A stretch of 64,000 nucleotides of DNA from Stackebrandtia endophytica (GCF_006716355.1 NZ_VFOW01000001.1:2108001-2172000); one strand, 5' to 3'; shown: positions 1-9,659, numbered from the stretch's first letter. The notes: a model not told the origin generated them from the letters alone. A program made the numbers and translations.

Positions 1-224
1 ACGCTTACGGACAAGCCCGCATCTGCGGACTCATCGTCCACAAAGCCACCATCACCGGTCTCGAACGCCACGGCGACCGACGCTCGGACGGACACCTAAC
101 CGCAGCGGCGAAGCAACGTCTCGCCGACCAACTCACTGCGCAACTCGTCAGTCACGACCAACAATCACGGGCCGCGCAACACGCTGCCCGCGAACCCGCC
201 ATCTGGCGGTTCTGCAACGGCTAA
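1..224 (+). CDS. C-terminal end of an unknown protein (5' end outside window)
   Basis: An open frame runs in from the left edge (first full codon at position 3) and stops at TAA 222-224, leaving 73 residues. The visible part is rich in His, Arg, Gln and Ala and ends in IWRFCNG. There is no membrane segment and no motif I recognise. It lies just upstream of another small unidentified gene in the same direction and could belong to an integrated element or accessory island, but nothing seen here proves that. Coding status rests only on the open frame and position. Confidence 0.45.
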   Translation, partial: AYGQARICGLIVHKATITGLERHGDRRSDGHLTAAAKQRLADQLTAQLVSHDQQSRAAQHAAREPAIWRFCNG

Positions 225-319
225 CACCACGCACCAAGTAACACCCGGAAACGAGAAACGGCGACCCACCGCCGCAAACGGTGTGGTCGCCACACAACAG
301 GGAACGGAGCTCCCTTGTC

Positions 320-640
320 ATGTCGAAAACCACTCTAACCACCGACGACGTCCACCACATCCGCCAGGGCAACCAGATCCGCAAAACCCACCGCCCGATC
401 CGGCACAGGTTCAGGAAGATCTGTAGCGAATGCGGGTCTCGCTGGAGAAAAACCGGGTGCGCCCTCTACCTCTGGGCCACCGACTACCTCTCCCAGCACT
501 CCCGAATCGTCCTGCCGGATCGTCCCGAACGCCCCCGCCACCGACACACCCCCGCCTACATCAAGGCACTCCAGCAAGCCACCAACCACATAAGACAAAC
601 CCACACCCGCCCCTGGTCACCTAACCCACGCCTCACCTGA
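320..640 (+). CDS. Small basic hypothetical protein with a Cys-x2-Cys motif
   Basis: The frame gives 106 residues from ATG 320. GGAG at 306-309 lies 10 nt upstream, so I prefer this start to the in-frame ATG at 281. The product is strongly basic (many Arg, His and Pro). It carries CSECGSRW and a later GC, which could form part of a zinc site, but only three cysteines are visible. I do not recognise the family. It follows the truncated gene at 1-224 by about 95 bp in the same direction, so the two may be co-transcribed. Confidence 0.45.
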   Translation: MSKTTLTTDDVHHIRQGNQIRKTHRPIRHRFRKICSECGSRWRKTGCALYLWATDYLSQHSRIVLPDRPERPRHRHTPAYIKALQQATNHIRQTHTRPWSPNPRLT

Positions 641-795
641 TCAGAGCGCGTGCCAGCATTCCCCCCAAGCACGCCGGAAGCGTGAGGCTCGACCCTTGGT
701 CGCAACGCTCGATCCGAGTACCACCAACCTCAAGCTGGCATTCGTCGGCTGGCGAGTGCCAGACTTCAAGACCGGTTCTACAGCTTGGGGATTCT

Positions 796-1518
796 GTGAC
801 AGCTTTGACGATCAACGACCTTGAGTACACCGTCCTTCAGAGCACCGTCCTTCAAAACACAGTCCTTCACAACACCGTGGCGCAGCGCCGACTGTTCAAC
901 GGCCTCGACCTGTCGGTGGAGAACGGGCAGTCGGTGGCCATCCTGGGGCCCAGCGGGTCGGGAAAGTCCACATTGTTGTCCTGCGTACTTGGGCTCGTCA
1001 GGCCGCAAGCCGGTTCGATTCGGGTTGCGGGCCACGAGATCACCGCGCTGAAGGGGCGGGAGTTGGCGCGGCTGCGCAGCGAAGCGATCGGCATGGTGTT
1101 CCAGTTCGGCGAACTGCTGCCCGAGTTGACTCCATTGGAGAACGTCGAGTTGGCAGGGATGCTCGGCCGGTCCCGTGACGATGACCTGCGGAAGCGCGCC
1201 AGCACGTTGTTGTCCGACCTGGGGGTACGGCTCGACGGCCCGACCGAGAACCTGTCGGGTGGCGAACGGCAACGCACGGCCGTGTGCCGGGCACTGATCA
1301 ACTCACCATCGCTGTTGCTGGCCGACGAACCGACCGGGGCGCTGGACGCGAAGGCCCGCGCCAAGGTCGCGAGGCTGCTGTTCGCGATGCCGAAGAAGCA
1401 CCACTGTGGTCTGTTGGTGGCGACGCACGACCTCCAGGTCGCACAGTTCGCCGACGAGATCTTCCAGATCGCCGACGGCGTCTTGGAGCCGGTGACATCT
1501 CCGGAGCGCGACCGATGA
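796..1518 (+). CDS. ABC transporter ATP-binding protein, LolD/MacB type
   Basis: This 240-residue ATPase starts at GTG 796; the frame is open further upstream but without similarity. Walker A GPSGSGKST lies at residues 51-59, followed by a Q-loop (VFQFGE), the signature LSGGERQR and Walker B LLLADEPTGALD with a switch histidine in THD. The LolD/MacB/FtsE class hydrolyses ATP to drive a permease with FtsX-like domains. One overlaps it by four bases (ATGA at 1515-1518), so the two form a single transporter. Residues 12-27 are an odd threefold repeat (TVLQS, TVLQN, TVLHN) not usual for the family. Substrate unknown. Confidence 0.9.
   Translation: MTALTINDLEYTVLQSTVLQNTVLHNTVAQRRLFNGLDLSVENGQSVAILGPSGSGKSTLLSCVLGLVRPQAGSIRVAGHEITALKGRELARLRSEAIGMVFQFGELLPELTPLENVELAGMLGRSRDDDLRKRASTLLSDLGVRLDGPTENLSGGERQRTAVCRALINSPSLLLADEPTGALDAKARAKVARLLFAMPKKHHCGLLVATHDLQVAQFADEIFQIADGVLEPVTSPERDR
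833..880 (+). repeat. In-frame 15-bp tandem repeat in the ABC ATPase 5' end
   Basis: Three imperfect 15-bp units with core accgtccttca follow each other inside the coding region, adding TVLQS/TVLQN/TVLHN near the N-terminus. The units differ by a few bases, so they are not a copying artefact of the sequence record. Slippage in such a repeat would keep the frame. Confidence 0.7.
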
Positions 1519-3728
1519 ACGTCGGGTCATGGCGACTGCACCGGCGGCTCTTCACCATCGGCTCGCAGGCCCGCAGGCACACCGAATCCGGTGCGATCCG
1601 GGCGGGCGCACTCTTGTTGGCGGCGTTCATGCTGACCATCACCCTGCTGGCCATGACGGCGGTCTCGCTTCTCTACGCGGGCAAAGCCGACCGGGCACTG
1701 GCCCGCACAACGGCGGTCGGCGAGTCCGATGCGGAGGCGGGACTGCGGTGGGCGCTGTCCGACGACATGTTGGAGGACAGTCGGCAGTTCGGCGTCGTAT
1801 TCATCGAGCCGTTGACGCCGGACGCTCCTATGCCACCGGGGGTCACGAAGTGGCCTGGGCCCGGCGAAGTGCTGATGTCCCCGGGTCTGCTGGCCGCCGG
1901 AGAGTCCGAGGGCATCGCAGACCGCTACGGCGAAGTCGTCGGCATGATCGGTGAGTCCGGATTGACCGACCCGGGCGAGAAACTGGTCTATGTGCACCCG
2001 GTCGGTGGCCTGACCATCGACGATCCACTGCATGTGGCGGGGTTTGGTCCGAATGAGGGAGAACTCTACTATTCGCTCGACTTCGGGATCGATCAGGACA
2101 GACCACAGTGGGCATTCCATGGACTGATCGCCGGAATGCTGCTGATGCCGAGCCTGCTGCTGTTGTTCGTAGCGTGCCGTACCGCGTCGCAGCAACGCGA
2201 CAAACGAGCGGTCCTAGTGGCGGTACTCGGCGGACGCCGGATGGATCGAGCCGCCATCAGCGCCGGGGACGCCTGGCGCCCGATCACGTTGGGAAGCTTG
2301 CTGGCCGTCGTCTTCGCAGTGACCGTGATCGCCACCGAGCCGACCATCCCCATCACCGGCTATGAGATGTCGTTCGCCGACCTTCGGTCCGCTTGGCCAT
2401 TGCTCCTCGCGGTCGTCGGACTCGCCTGGGTGGTCGCGATGACGGCGGCGATACTCCTCGACCGGGCGACCACCAGCGGCAACAGCACCCGCCCGGCGCC
2501 CTCCCGAGGTCGGTCAACCCAGGTCCTGGCCGCGCTGTTCCCCGTCATGGTGCTGATCACCATGGTCGGACCGCAACTGTTCGCCGTCGGCACCGGGGCA
2601 CCCCGACCCGCCTACATCCTCACGTACTGGGCCGGCGCGATAGGCACCGCGATCACCATGCCGGCGGCCATCGCGGTGAGCACCGCGTACCTCGGGGCGG
2701 TACTGGCCCGCCGGGGTGCCCGGCGCCGTCATCCCGGGCAGCTGGTCGCCGGTCGGCGGATCAGCGCCCATCCGGGTCCGACCGCTCGCATGGTCAGCGG
2801 AGTGACCATCGGGCTCTTCGTATTGATGCAGGCATTGGCCTGGCAGGGCGCATTCGCCAGTCAATCGGTCAGAGGTCAGGCCCTCATCGACGACATCGGG
2901 TACAGCACTGTGGAGGTTGATCCACGCGGTGATGTTAGTACCGACCAGATTTCCCGGTTCGTCGAAGCATTGCCACCGGAGGCGCAGCTGCTGGGTCTGG
3001 AACTCGGATTCGAGTTCAACGAATTGGTCGCAACCCTGCACGGCGATTCCCCGGCACTGACCGCTGCCGGCCTCCCATGCGGGAGCGACGGGAACATCAT
3101 CCCCGTCGAGGCATTGACACCCGCCGTTCAAGCCGCGGTGAGAGGCGTCTCTCCGGTGGTTCACGAAACTCCCGACGCCGCCGACCACATCGCCGACTCC
3201 GATGACACGGGCATGCTCGTGACTCTGCCCCCGGGGGAGGAGTTCTCGATACCCGATGTCAAGGGCATCTCCTACCAGGTCTTTCCGCTTGGTGCCACCG
3301 TCGAAGTCCCCGGCATGTCCAACCTGTCCGGCGGTGCACCGAACCGCGATCAGGCACTATGGACCGTCCTCATCGGCGTTATCGCCGTCGGCGTCACCGC
3401 CGTGGTGGCTTCGTTCGCCACCGCTGCGGAGTATCTGCGGCACGGCAAGGCCATCGCACCGCTGACCTCCATCGCCGGAGACTTCCGGATCTTCCGCAGC
3501 TACGCCGCCTGGAGCATCTTCATGCCGATAGCCCTAGCCGGTGCCGTCGGCACCATCGTCGGTTCCTGGATCGCCTTCTCCGTCGACGATGTGGGGGCGC
3601 AGCTCATCACCACCGAGCTCGTCCTGACCTGCATCGGCGCGATCGCGGTGATCGGCGCGCTGGTCACCGTCGTAGCCGGCGCGACGGCCATCCGGCAGGC
3701 CCAAACCTGGGTGCCGCGCGGCGACTGA
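1515..3728 (+). CDS. FtsX-like ABC transporter permease
   Basis: The start ATG at 1515 overlaps the stop of the ATPase gene, giving 737 residues. A membrane segment at about residues 35-57 follows a basic N-terminus. A large extracytoplasmic region comes next, then groups of membrane segments near residues 200-300 and 330-480, a second extracytoplasmic domain, and a last group near the C-terminus. This two-halved layout matches FtsX/MacB/LolC-type permeases, which usually move lipids, lipoproteins or peptides out of the inner membrane rather than importing solutes. With the upstream ATPase it forms a complete two-gene transporter. No substrate can be inferred from the neighbours. Confidence 0.85.
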   Translation: MNVGSWRLHRRLFTIGSQARRHTESGAIRAGALLLAAFMLTITLLAMTAVSLLYAGKADRALARTTAVGESDAEAGLRWALSDDMLEDSRQFGVVFIEPLTPDAPMPPGVTKWPGPGEVLMSPGLLAAGESEGIADRYGEVVGMIGESGLTDPGEKLVYVHPVGGLTIDDPLHVAGFGPNEGELYYSLDFGIDQDRPQWAFHGLIAGMLLMPSLLLLFVACRTASQQRDKRAVLVAVLGGRRMDRAAISAGDAWRPITLGSLLAVVFAVTVIATEPTIPITGYEMSFADLRSAWPLLLAVVGLAWVVAMTAAILLDRATTSGNSTRPAPSRGRSTQVLAALFPVMVLITMVGPQLFAVGTGAPRPAYILTYWAGAIGTAITMPAAIAVSTAYLGAVLARRGARRRHPGQLVAGRRISAHPGPTARMVSGVTIGLFVLMQALAWQGAFASQSVRGQALIDDIGYSTVEVDPRGDVSTDQISRFVEALPPEAQLLGLELGFEFNELVATLHGDSPALTAAGLPCGSDGNIIPVEALTPAVQAAVRGVSPVVHETPDAADHIADSDDTGMLVTLPPGEEFSIPDVKGISYQVFPLGATVEVPGMSNLSGGAPNRDQALWTVLIGVIAVGVTAVVASFATAAEYLRHGKAIAPLTSIAGDFRIFRSYAAWSIFMPIALAGAVGTIVGSWIAFSVDDVGAQLITTELVLTCIGAIAVIGALVTVVAGATAIRQAQTWVPRGD

Positions 3729-3737
3729 AACACGAGG

Positions 3738-3766
3738 CTGAGTGCGCCCCGGAGGCGCGCACTCAG
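3738..3766. terminator. Bidirectional hairpin terminator between convergent genes
   Basis: A perfect 10-bp stem, ctgagtgcgc (3738-3747) with gcgcactcag (3757-3766), lies between the convergent permease and oppF genes. It slightly overlaps the 3' end of oppF. No clear T-tract is seen on either side. Confidence 0.7.
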
Positions 3767-4761
3767 ACGACATGAGTCTCGACGGCCGCGTGGTGACAGG
3801 CCGACGGGTGCGGATCGGCCTCGCGCGGCACCAGGGGCGGCTCCTCGATCACGCAGATCTCGGTCGCCTTCCAACAGCGGGTGCGAAACCGGCAACCCGA
3901 GGGCGGGTTCTGCGGCGAGGGCACGTCGCCCTGCAACCGGATGACCTCCCGATTCTCCCGCGCCATCGGATCGGGCACCGGCACCGCCGACAGCAACGCC
4001 TGCGTGTACGGGTGGGTCGGTCGGGTGTAGATCTCCTCCTCGGTGCCGATCTCGACGACCTTGCCCAGGTACATGACGGCCACCCGGTCGCAGATGTGCC
4101 GCACCACCGACAGGTCGTGGGCGATGAAGATGTAGGACAGTCCGAGTTCGTCCTGCAACCGCTCCAACAGGTTCACCACCTGCGCCTGGATCGACACGTC
4201 CAATGCGGACACCGGCTCGTCGCAGATGATGATCTCCGGGTTCAACGCCAGTGCCCGCGCGATCCCCACCCGCTGCCGCTGTCCACCGGAGAACTGGTGT
4301 GGATACCGGTTGATGTGCTCCGGGTTCAAACCGACCACGTCCAGCAGCTCCCGCACCCGTTCGCGCCGCTTGTTCTTCGGCACCACCTCGGGGTGGATCG
4401 CGAACGGTTCGGCGATGATGTCACCGATCGTCATGCGGGGATTGAGTGAGGTGTACGGGTCTTGAAGCACCATCTGGATCTGGCGACGCAACCGCCGCAG
4501 CTGTTCGCCCCGCAACGACATGATGTCCTGCTCGTTGTAGAACGCCGAACCCGCAGTAGCGTCCTCCAACCGCATCAACACCTTCGCCAGGGTCGACTTT
4601 CCACAGCCGGACTCGCCCACCACTCCAAGCGTCTCGCCACGGTGGAGGGTCAGCGAAACCCCGTCGACCGCCTGAACGGCGGCGATCTGCCGTTGGAACA
4701 GGATGCCGCGCGTGACCGGGAAGTGCTTCACCAGATCGTTGACCGTCAGAATCGGAATCAT
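3763..4761 (-). CDS. oppF: Oligopeptide/dipeptide ABC transporter ATPase (OppF/DppF)
   Basis: This 332-residue ATPase powers peptide import with OppD. It shows Walker [10 protein letters not shown], signature FSGGQRQR, Walker [13 protein letters not shown] and the C-terminal oligopeptide domain with its spaced cysteines (GCRFRTRC, later C). Its ATG overlaps the stop of oppD by four bases, so the two ATPases are translationally coupled. It is the last gene of the minus-strand set oppA-B-C-D-F and ends at a hairpin. Family assignment is firm; whether the substrates are di- or oligopeptides cannot be read from the ATPase. Confidence 0.93.
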   Translation of the reverse strand: MIPILTVNDLVKHFPVTRGILFQRQIAAVQAVDGVSLTLHRGETLGVVGESGCGKSTLAKVLMRLEDATAGSAFYNEQDIMSLRGEQLRRLRRQIQMVLQDPYTSLNPRMTIGDIIAEPFAIHPEVVPKNKRRERVRELLDVVGLNPEHINRYPHQFSGGQRQRVGIARALALNPEIIICDEPVSALDVSIQAQVVNLLERLQDELGLSYIFIAHDLSVVRHICDRVAVMYLGKVVEIGTEEEIYTRPTHPYTQALLSAVPVPDPMARENREVIRLQGDVPSPQNPPSGCRFRTRCWKATEICVIEEPPLVPREADPHPSACHHAAVETHVV

Positions 4762-5849
4762 CGGCTCTCCTCCCCCGGCGCGGCTTGATCGTCGGCGACC
4801 GGATTGGGCGACATCTCACCGGCCAGGATGCGGTCGGAGAAGTGGCACTCGCTGGTGCGCCCGTCGCCCAGATCCATCACCGGCGGTTTCACGGTCAGGC
4901 AGATGTCCTGCACGTACTGGCACCGCGGATGGAACGGGCAACCGTCGGGAATCTGCGTCAGGTTCGGTGGCAGACCGCGAATGGTGCGCAGCTGTTTTCC
5001 CTTGTCGTCCAATCGGGGAATCGAGGTCAACAGCCCGATCGTGTAGGGATGCGCGGGCGAGGCGTACAGCGAGTGCACATCGGCGTGCTCGACGATGCGC
5101 CCGGCGTACATGACCGCGATACGGTCGGCGACGTCGGCGACCACGCCCATGTCGTGGGTGATGAGGATCAGACCGGTCCCCAGTTCCCGTTGCAGTTCCT
5201 TCAACAGGTCCATGATCTGGGCCTGCACGGTGACGTCCAGCGCGGTGGTCGGCTCGTCGGCGATGATCACCTCGGGCCGTTCGGCCAGCGACATCGCGAT
5301 CATCACGCGCTGCCGCATACCGCCGGAGAACTGATGCGGGAACGACTTGAGTCGCTGCCGCGCCGCTGGAATCCGTACCAGGTCCATGAGCTCGACGGCG
5401 CGCTCACGAGCGTCCTTCTTCGACAGTCCCTCACGTTTTCGCAGCATCTCCGATATCTGCCAGCCCACCGTGAACACCGGGTTCAGCGCCGACAGGGCGT
5501 CCTGGAAGATCATCGCGATGCGTTTGCCTCGGATGCCGCGCCGCGTCGACTCCCGCATCGTGACCATGTCGTCGCCGTGGAAACGGATCTGGCCGCCGGT
5601 GATGTATCCCGGCGGGGTGTCCAAGATGCCCATCACCGCCTGCGCGCTGACCGACTTGCCGGAACCCGACTCCCCCAGCACCGCCAGCGTCTCACCCGCC
5701 CGCAGTGAATAGGTCACGCCGTTGATGACCTTCGCGACCCCGTCACCGGTGCGAAACTCCACATGGAGGTCGTCGACCTCCAACAGCGGTTTCGACGAAT
5801 CCCACTGCTTGGATTCCCGTTTGGAGTCGCCCTCGCCGACCTGTGTCAT
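4758..5849 (-). CDS. oppD: Oligopeptide/dipeptide ABC transporter ATPase (OppD/DppD)
   Basis: This 363-residue ATPase shows Walker A GESGSGKS, signature FSGGMRQR, Walker [13 protein letters not shown] and the C-terminal oligopeptide domain (GCPFHPRC, later C). It pairs with OppF as the two cytoplasmic motors of the importer. About 310 bp separate it from oppC, unusual inside such an operon; that gap is filled by tandem repeats. The ATG at 5849 is the first start in frame; ATPase similarity begins about 20 residues in ([11 protein letters not shown]). Confidence 0.93.
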   Translation of the reverse strand: MTQVGEGDSKRESKQWDSSKPLLEVDDLHVEFRTGDGVAKVINGVTYSLRAGETLAVLGESGSGKSVSAQAVMGILDTPPGYITGGQIRFHGDDMVTMRESTRRGIRGKRIAMIFQDALSALNPVFTVGWQISEMLRKREGLSKKDARERAVELMDLVRIPAARQRLKSFPHQFSGGMRQRVMIAMSLAERPEVIIADEPTTALDVTVQAQIMDLLKELQRELGTGLILITHDMGVVADVADRIAVMYAGRIVEHADVHSLYASPAHPYTIGLLTSIPRLDDKGKQLRTIRGLPPNLTQIPDGCPFHPRCQYVQDICLTVKPPVMDLGDGRTSECHFSDRILAGEMSPNPVADDQAAPGEESR

Positions 5850-5904
5850 CCCGTCACCTCAACCTCGCACGCCGCTGCCCGTTGTCTCACTCCACCCGAC
5901 ACCC

Positions 5905-6207
5905 GTCACCTCAACTTCGGATCGAACGCCTCACGCACCGCATCGCCAAGCATGCCGCGTTCATATGCGGGGCTCCGCGCCCCGCACCCCCGATCAGGGG
6001 CTACGCCCCCGACACCCCCACAACGCACCCCGTCACCTCAACTTCGGATCGAACGCCTCACGCACCGCGTCACCCAACATGCCGCGTTCATACGCGGGGC
6101 TCCGCGCCCCGCGCCCCCGATCAGGGGCTACGCCCCCGATACCCCCACAACGCACCCCGTCACCTCAACTTCGGGTCGAACGCCTCACGCACCGCGTCAC
6201 CCAACAT
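5905..6207. repeat. 127-bp tandem repeat derived from the 3' end of oppC
   Basis: Two full 127-bp units (5905-6031 and 6032-6158) are followed by the matching start of a third unit that is the real 3' end of oppC (from 6159). Each extra unit repeats, on the minus strand, about 50 bp that would encode MLGDAVREAFDPKLR plus stop. It then adds about 75 bp holding two GC-rich inverted repeats (gcggggc/gccccgc and a ggggc-tac-gcccc hairpin). A degenerate trace (gtcacctcaacctcg) remains at about 5853. The copies differ at synonymous codon positions. The whole oppC-oppD gap is explained by this array. Confidence 0.9.
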
Positions 6208-7053
6208 GATGAATGCCAGGACTGTGAGCGCCAGGAACGTCGACGGGAACAGGACCGGCCCCAACGAGGTCGTCACCCGGGCCGTCGCGGCCGCGATGTC
6301 CTTGCCCCAGGTGATCGTGTTCCCCTTGACACCGATGCCCAAGAAGGACAGTGTCGCCTCGACCGCGATGAACTGTCCCAAGGTGATGGTGAGGATGACG
6401 ATCACCGGTGCCATCGCGTTGGGCGCGATGTGTCGGCCCATGATGCGCCGGTTGTTGGCGCCCAACATCCTGGCCGCCTGCACGTAGTCCTGCTGCTTCG
6501 CCGCGATCACCGAGGACCGGACGATGCGCGTCGCGGTCGTCCATCCCAACAGCGCCAGGGCCAACACCACCGGCCACACGCTGGGAAGGTCGACACTGGA
6601 CAGGATCACGATCGCGCCCAGCAACAGCGGGATGCCCAGGACGATGTCGGTGACCCGGGCGATCAGCGCGTCCGACCAACCTCCGTAGTAGCCGGCGGCC
6701 ATCCCCAACAGGATCGCGATGATCGCGACACCCACGACCGACAGGAAACCGACCTCCAGGGAGGCCCGGGCGCCGTATACGACCCGGGCGTAGATGTCGC
6801 AGCCCTGCAGATTGGTGCCGAACCAGTGGTCTCCGCTGGGCGACAGCAGCGAGTTTCGCAGCTGGCAGGCGTACGGATCGGCACGCGTGAACAGGCGGGG
6901 AAACACCGCCATCAGGACCAGGATCGCGATGATGATGCTCGACGCCCAGAAGATCGGCTTGCGTCGCAGATCTCGCCAGGCGTCCGACACCAGACTCCTG
7001 GTCGGCGCGACGGTGGTTTCGCCTGCTGCTTCGGCGATCGCGGGTTCAGTCAT
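6160..7053 (-). CDS. oppC: Oligopeptide/dipeptide ABC transporter permease (OppC/DppC)
   Basis: This 297-residue inner-membrane permease has an N-terminal cytoplasmic segment, a first membrane helix near residues 37-57 and a periplasmic loop with the OppC-typical HWFGT. Five more helices include the ATPase-contact (EAA) loop near AARMLGANNRRIMGRHIAPN. It pairs with OppB to form the channel. The start is 13 bp after the oppB stop. Its last 15 codons are duplicated twice downstream. The family is certain; the precise peptide class is not. Confidence 0.93.
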   Translation of the reverse strand: MTEPAIAEAAGETTVAPTRSLVSDAWRDLRRKPIFWASSIIIAILVLMAVFPRLFTRADPYACQLRNSLLSPSGDHWFGTNLQGCDIYARVVYGARASLEVGFLSVVGVAIIAILLGMAAGYYGGWSDALIARVTDIVLGIPLLLGAIVILSSVDLPSVWPVVLALALLGWTTATRIVRSSVIAAKQQDYVQAARMLGANNRRIMGRHIAPNAMAPVIVILTITLGQFIAVEATLSFLGIGVKGNTITWGKDIAAATARVTTSLGPVLFPSTFLALTVLAFIMLGDAVREAFDPKLR

Positions 7054-7066
7054 GGCTCACCTGCGG

Positions 7067-7990
7067 CTACTCGTAGCGGATCCGGGGGTCAAGCACCCCG
7101 TAGAGAATGTCGACGATGAGGTTCATGACCAGGTAGACGATCACCAGCAGACTCACGATGGTGACCACGGTCGGTCCGTCCTCGATGGAGATCGCCTTGT
7201 ACAGCTGGAAACCGATCCCGGGGATGTTGAAGATCTTCTCGGTCACGATCGCGCCGCCCATCAACGCGCCCAACTCGACACCGAGGAACGTGATGACCGG
7301 GATCAGCGAGTTGCGCAGCACGTGCACACCGACGATGCGGCCCCGTTTCACGCCTTTGGCCCGGGCGGTGCGGACATAGTCGGCGCGCAGGTTCTCAGTC
7401 ACCGAGGTTCGCGTCAACCGCACCGCGGTCGCCAGTGACAACGAACCCAGTACCAGCGCCGGGACGATGAGGGCCGCGAGACTGTCGTTACCGACCACAT
7501 TGGTGGGGAACAGGTCGAACCGCACCCCGATCAACGCCAAGACCTGACCGATGACGAACACCGGGATCGAGATGACCACCAGTGTTCCCAGCAGGGTGAT
7601 GTTGTCGAAGGCGCCGCCGCGACGGGTACCGGCGATCATGCCCAGCGTGATGCCGGCGACCACGACGAACAGGAACGCCAGCAGCGCCAACCGCAACGTC
7701 CACGGCCAGGCGCTGGCCACCAGGTCCCCGATGAGGCGACCGGAGGTGTTCACGCCCAGGTCCAGCGTCAACAGGCCCTTCATGTAGTAGGCGTACTGGG
7801 TGATGAAGGGTTCGTCCAGATGGAACTCTCGGATGAGGGCCAACCGGGTGGACTCCGACAGCGGCCGCTCGCCCGCCAACGCCGCGATGGGGTCACCGCT
7901 GGCGGCGAACATCAGCCAGTAGACCAGCAGGGTGGTGCCGAAGAACGCCAGCACCATCTGAAGGATGCGGCGAACGATGTAACGAAACAT
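7067..7990 (-). CDS. oppB: Oligopeptide/dipeptide ABC transporter permease (OppB/DppB)
   Basis: From ATG 7990 this is 307 residues beginning MFRYIVRRILQMV, the usual OppB N-terminus. An AAGGTG Shine-Dalgarno lies about 7 nt upstream, so the longer frame (to 8047) is rejected. Six membrane helices are visible, with the EAA loop (VRTARAKGVKRGRIVGVHVLRNSLIPV) in the C-terminal half. It is the partner of OppC and lies between it and the binding-protein gene, separated from the latter by a strong hairpin. Confidence 0.93.
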   Translation of the reverse strand: MFRYIVRRILQMVLAFFGTTLLVYWLMFAASGDPIAALAGERPLSESTRLALIREFHLDEPFITQYAYYMKGLLTLDLGVNTSGRLIGDLVASAWPWTLRLALLAFLFVVVAGITLGMIAGTRRGGAFDNITLLGTLVVISIPVFVIGQVLALIGVRFDLFPTNVVGNDSLAALIVPALVLGSLSLATAVRLTRTSVTENLRADYVRTARAKGVKRGRIVGVHVLRNSLIPVITFLGVELGALMGGAIVTEKIFNIPGIGFQLYKAISIEDGPTVVTIVSLLVIVYLVMNLIVDILYGVLDPRIRYE

Positions 7991-8016
7991 CGAGACACCT
8001 TTCGAAGGGGGTCGGG

Positions 8017-8048
8017 AGTGGGGGCGCGCCGTCGGCGGCGCCCCCACT
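8017..8048 (-). promoter_or_regulatory. Intercistronic hairpin between oppA and oppB
   Basis: A perfect 11-bp stem, agtgggggcgc (8017-8027) with gcgcccccact (8038-8048), lies just after the oppA stop. It has no T-tract. Such hairpins after binding-protein genes are known to protect the upstream mRNA or partly terminate, giving more binding protein than permease; that role here is inferred. Confidence 0.65.
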
Positions 8049-8054
8049 GCGCCA

Positions 8055-9659
8055 TCAGTTCTTCTTCAGGCTCATCAGATCGAGCTCGTAGAACACGTCG
8101 ATGGAGACGCCCGAGACGTTCTCGGAGTGCCCGAAGTTGTTCTTGCCGAATCGAAGCGGCAGCATCGGCATGCTCTCCGGCAGCAGCTTCTCGGCTTCCA
8201 GGTACTTCGCCTGCGCCTCTTCCTGGGTGTCGGCCCGGTAGGCCTCGTCCAGCAGGTTGTCGAACTCCTCGTCGCAGTAGTTGGTGTAGTTGGGCGCCGG
8301 AATGGCGTCACAACTGAACTGCGCCTGCAGGTAGCTGTCCATCGACGGGTAGTCGGGGATCCAGCCCAACCGGAACATGCCCAGCTCGGCCTGGTTGGCC
8401 AGGTCGGTCAGCATGTCGGCGAACTTCGGCATCGGGTTGGCGATGCAGTCGACCTCAAGGTTGGTCTTGAGCTGGTTGCAGGTCGCCTCAACCCATTCCT
8501 GGTGACCACCGTCGGTGTTGTAGCTGATCTGGATGGAGTTGCCCTCGACTCCGCCGGCCTCGTCCCACAGTTCCTTGGCCTGGTCCGGATCGAACTGGCA
8601 CCACTGTCCACAGGTGTCGGCGGTCGCGCCGGGAATCTGCGGCGAGACCCACGACATGGCCGGGTCCTGCGAGTTGTCGAAGATCGCCTCGGTGATCTCG
8701 GCCCGGTCGATCGCCATCGAGATCGCGTGACGCACCCGAACGTCGGAGTACTTCTCGTCGTAGTCGGGGAAACCGATGCCCTGGAACGAACCCGACGGGC
8801 TCTGCTGGAAGCGGTCGCCCAGGTCCTGCTCAGCGTTGGCGATCTGTTCGGTCGGGATGCTCTTGGTGATGTCCAGGTTGTTGGCCAGCACGTCGTTGTA
8901 CTGCGCGACCGGGTCCTGGTAGATCTTGAAGTCGATTCCGTTGATCTGGGGCTTGTCGCCCGGGTAGTCGTCCCAGGCCTCGACCTGAATCAACTGGTCG
9001 TGCTGCCATTCGCCCTTCATCTTGAAGGGCCCGTTGCCGATCGGCGAGGACTCGAACGCGGCCGGGTCGTCGAACGCGGCATCCGGAAGCGGCAGGTAGT
9101 TGGTGTAACCGAGCGACTTGTCGAAGTCGATGTACGGGTCGGTCAACGTCACCTGGATCGTGTGTTCGTCCACTTTCTCCAAGCCCGACAGCTGGTCGGT
9201 CGTCGGTTCGGAGTCGTCGGTCGGATTGAGGTCCTCATAACCCTGGATCCGCGCGAAATAGCTGTTCAGCTGCTGCGCGTTCGGGCCGTAGGCGCCGTAG
9301 TTCCACGCGTTGATGTAGCTGTCGGCGGTGACCGCATCACCGTTCTGGAACTTCTGGTCGTCGCGAATCTTGATGGTCCAGACCTTGTTGTCGTCGGTCT
9401 CGACGGACTCTGCCGCCGCCATCTCGATGTTGAGGTCCTCCCCGTACGTCACCAGCGGCGTATACAGCGCGCTGATGACCTGGTGTCCCTCGGTTTCGCC
9501 CACATCGGTGGTGAACAGGTGCTGTGGTTCACCGATCCCGATACTGACGACGCCTTCCTCGCTACCACCGCCGCCCGAATCCGACCCACCGCATCCGGCC
9601 AACGCCACCACGGCGGCGACCGGCAACGCGGTCGCGACGGCGACCATCCGTTTCCGCAT
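8055..9659 (-). CDS. oppA: Peptide-binding lipoprotein of an Opp/Dpp ABC transporter
   Basis: This 534-residue protein belongs to the family 5 solute-binding proteins. The lipobox LAGC places the lipidated cysteine at residue 23, after which a Gly/Ser linker (GGSDSGGGGSEEG) leads to the mature protein. It would capture peptides outside the membrane and deliver them to OppBC. GAGGAG about 6 nt before the ATG supports the start. It is the first gene of the operon; the 223-bp gap to mdh holds both divergent start regions. Confidence 0.92.
   Translation of the reverse strand: MRKRMVAVATALPVAAVVALAGCGGSDSGGGGSEEGVVSIGIGEPQHLFTTDVGETEGHQVISALYTPLVTYGEDLNIEMAAAESVETDDNKVWTIKIRDDQKFQNGDAVTADSYINAWNYGAYGPNAQQLNSYFARIQGYEDLNPTDDSEPTTDQLSGLEKVDEHTIQVTLTDPYIDFDKSLGYTNYLPLPDAAFDDPAAFESSPIGNGPFKMKGEWQHDQLIQVEAWDDYPGDKPQINGIDFKIYQDPVAQYNDVLANNLDITKSIPTEQIANAEQDLGDRFQQSPSGSFQGIGFPDYDEKYSDVRVRHAISMAIDRAEITEAIFDNSQDPAMSWVSPQIPGATADTCGQWCQFDPDQAKELWDEAGGVEGNSIQISYNTDGGHQEWVEATCNQLKTNLEVDCIANPMPKFADMLTDLANQAELGMFRLGWIPDYPSMDSYLQAQFSCDAIPAPNYTNYCDEEFDNLLDEAYRADTQEEAQAKYLEAEKLLPESMPMLPLRFGKNNFGHSENVSGVSIDVFYELDLMSLKKN

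Noticed and set aside
5905-6207. CRISPR-like or IS-like repeat in the opp operon
   Set aside because: The repeats are contiguous and derive from oppC coding sequence; no spacers, transposase or terminal inverted repeats of an IS.
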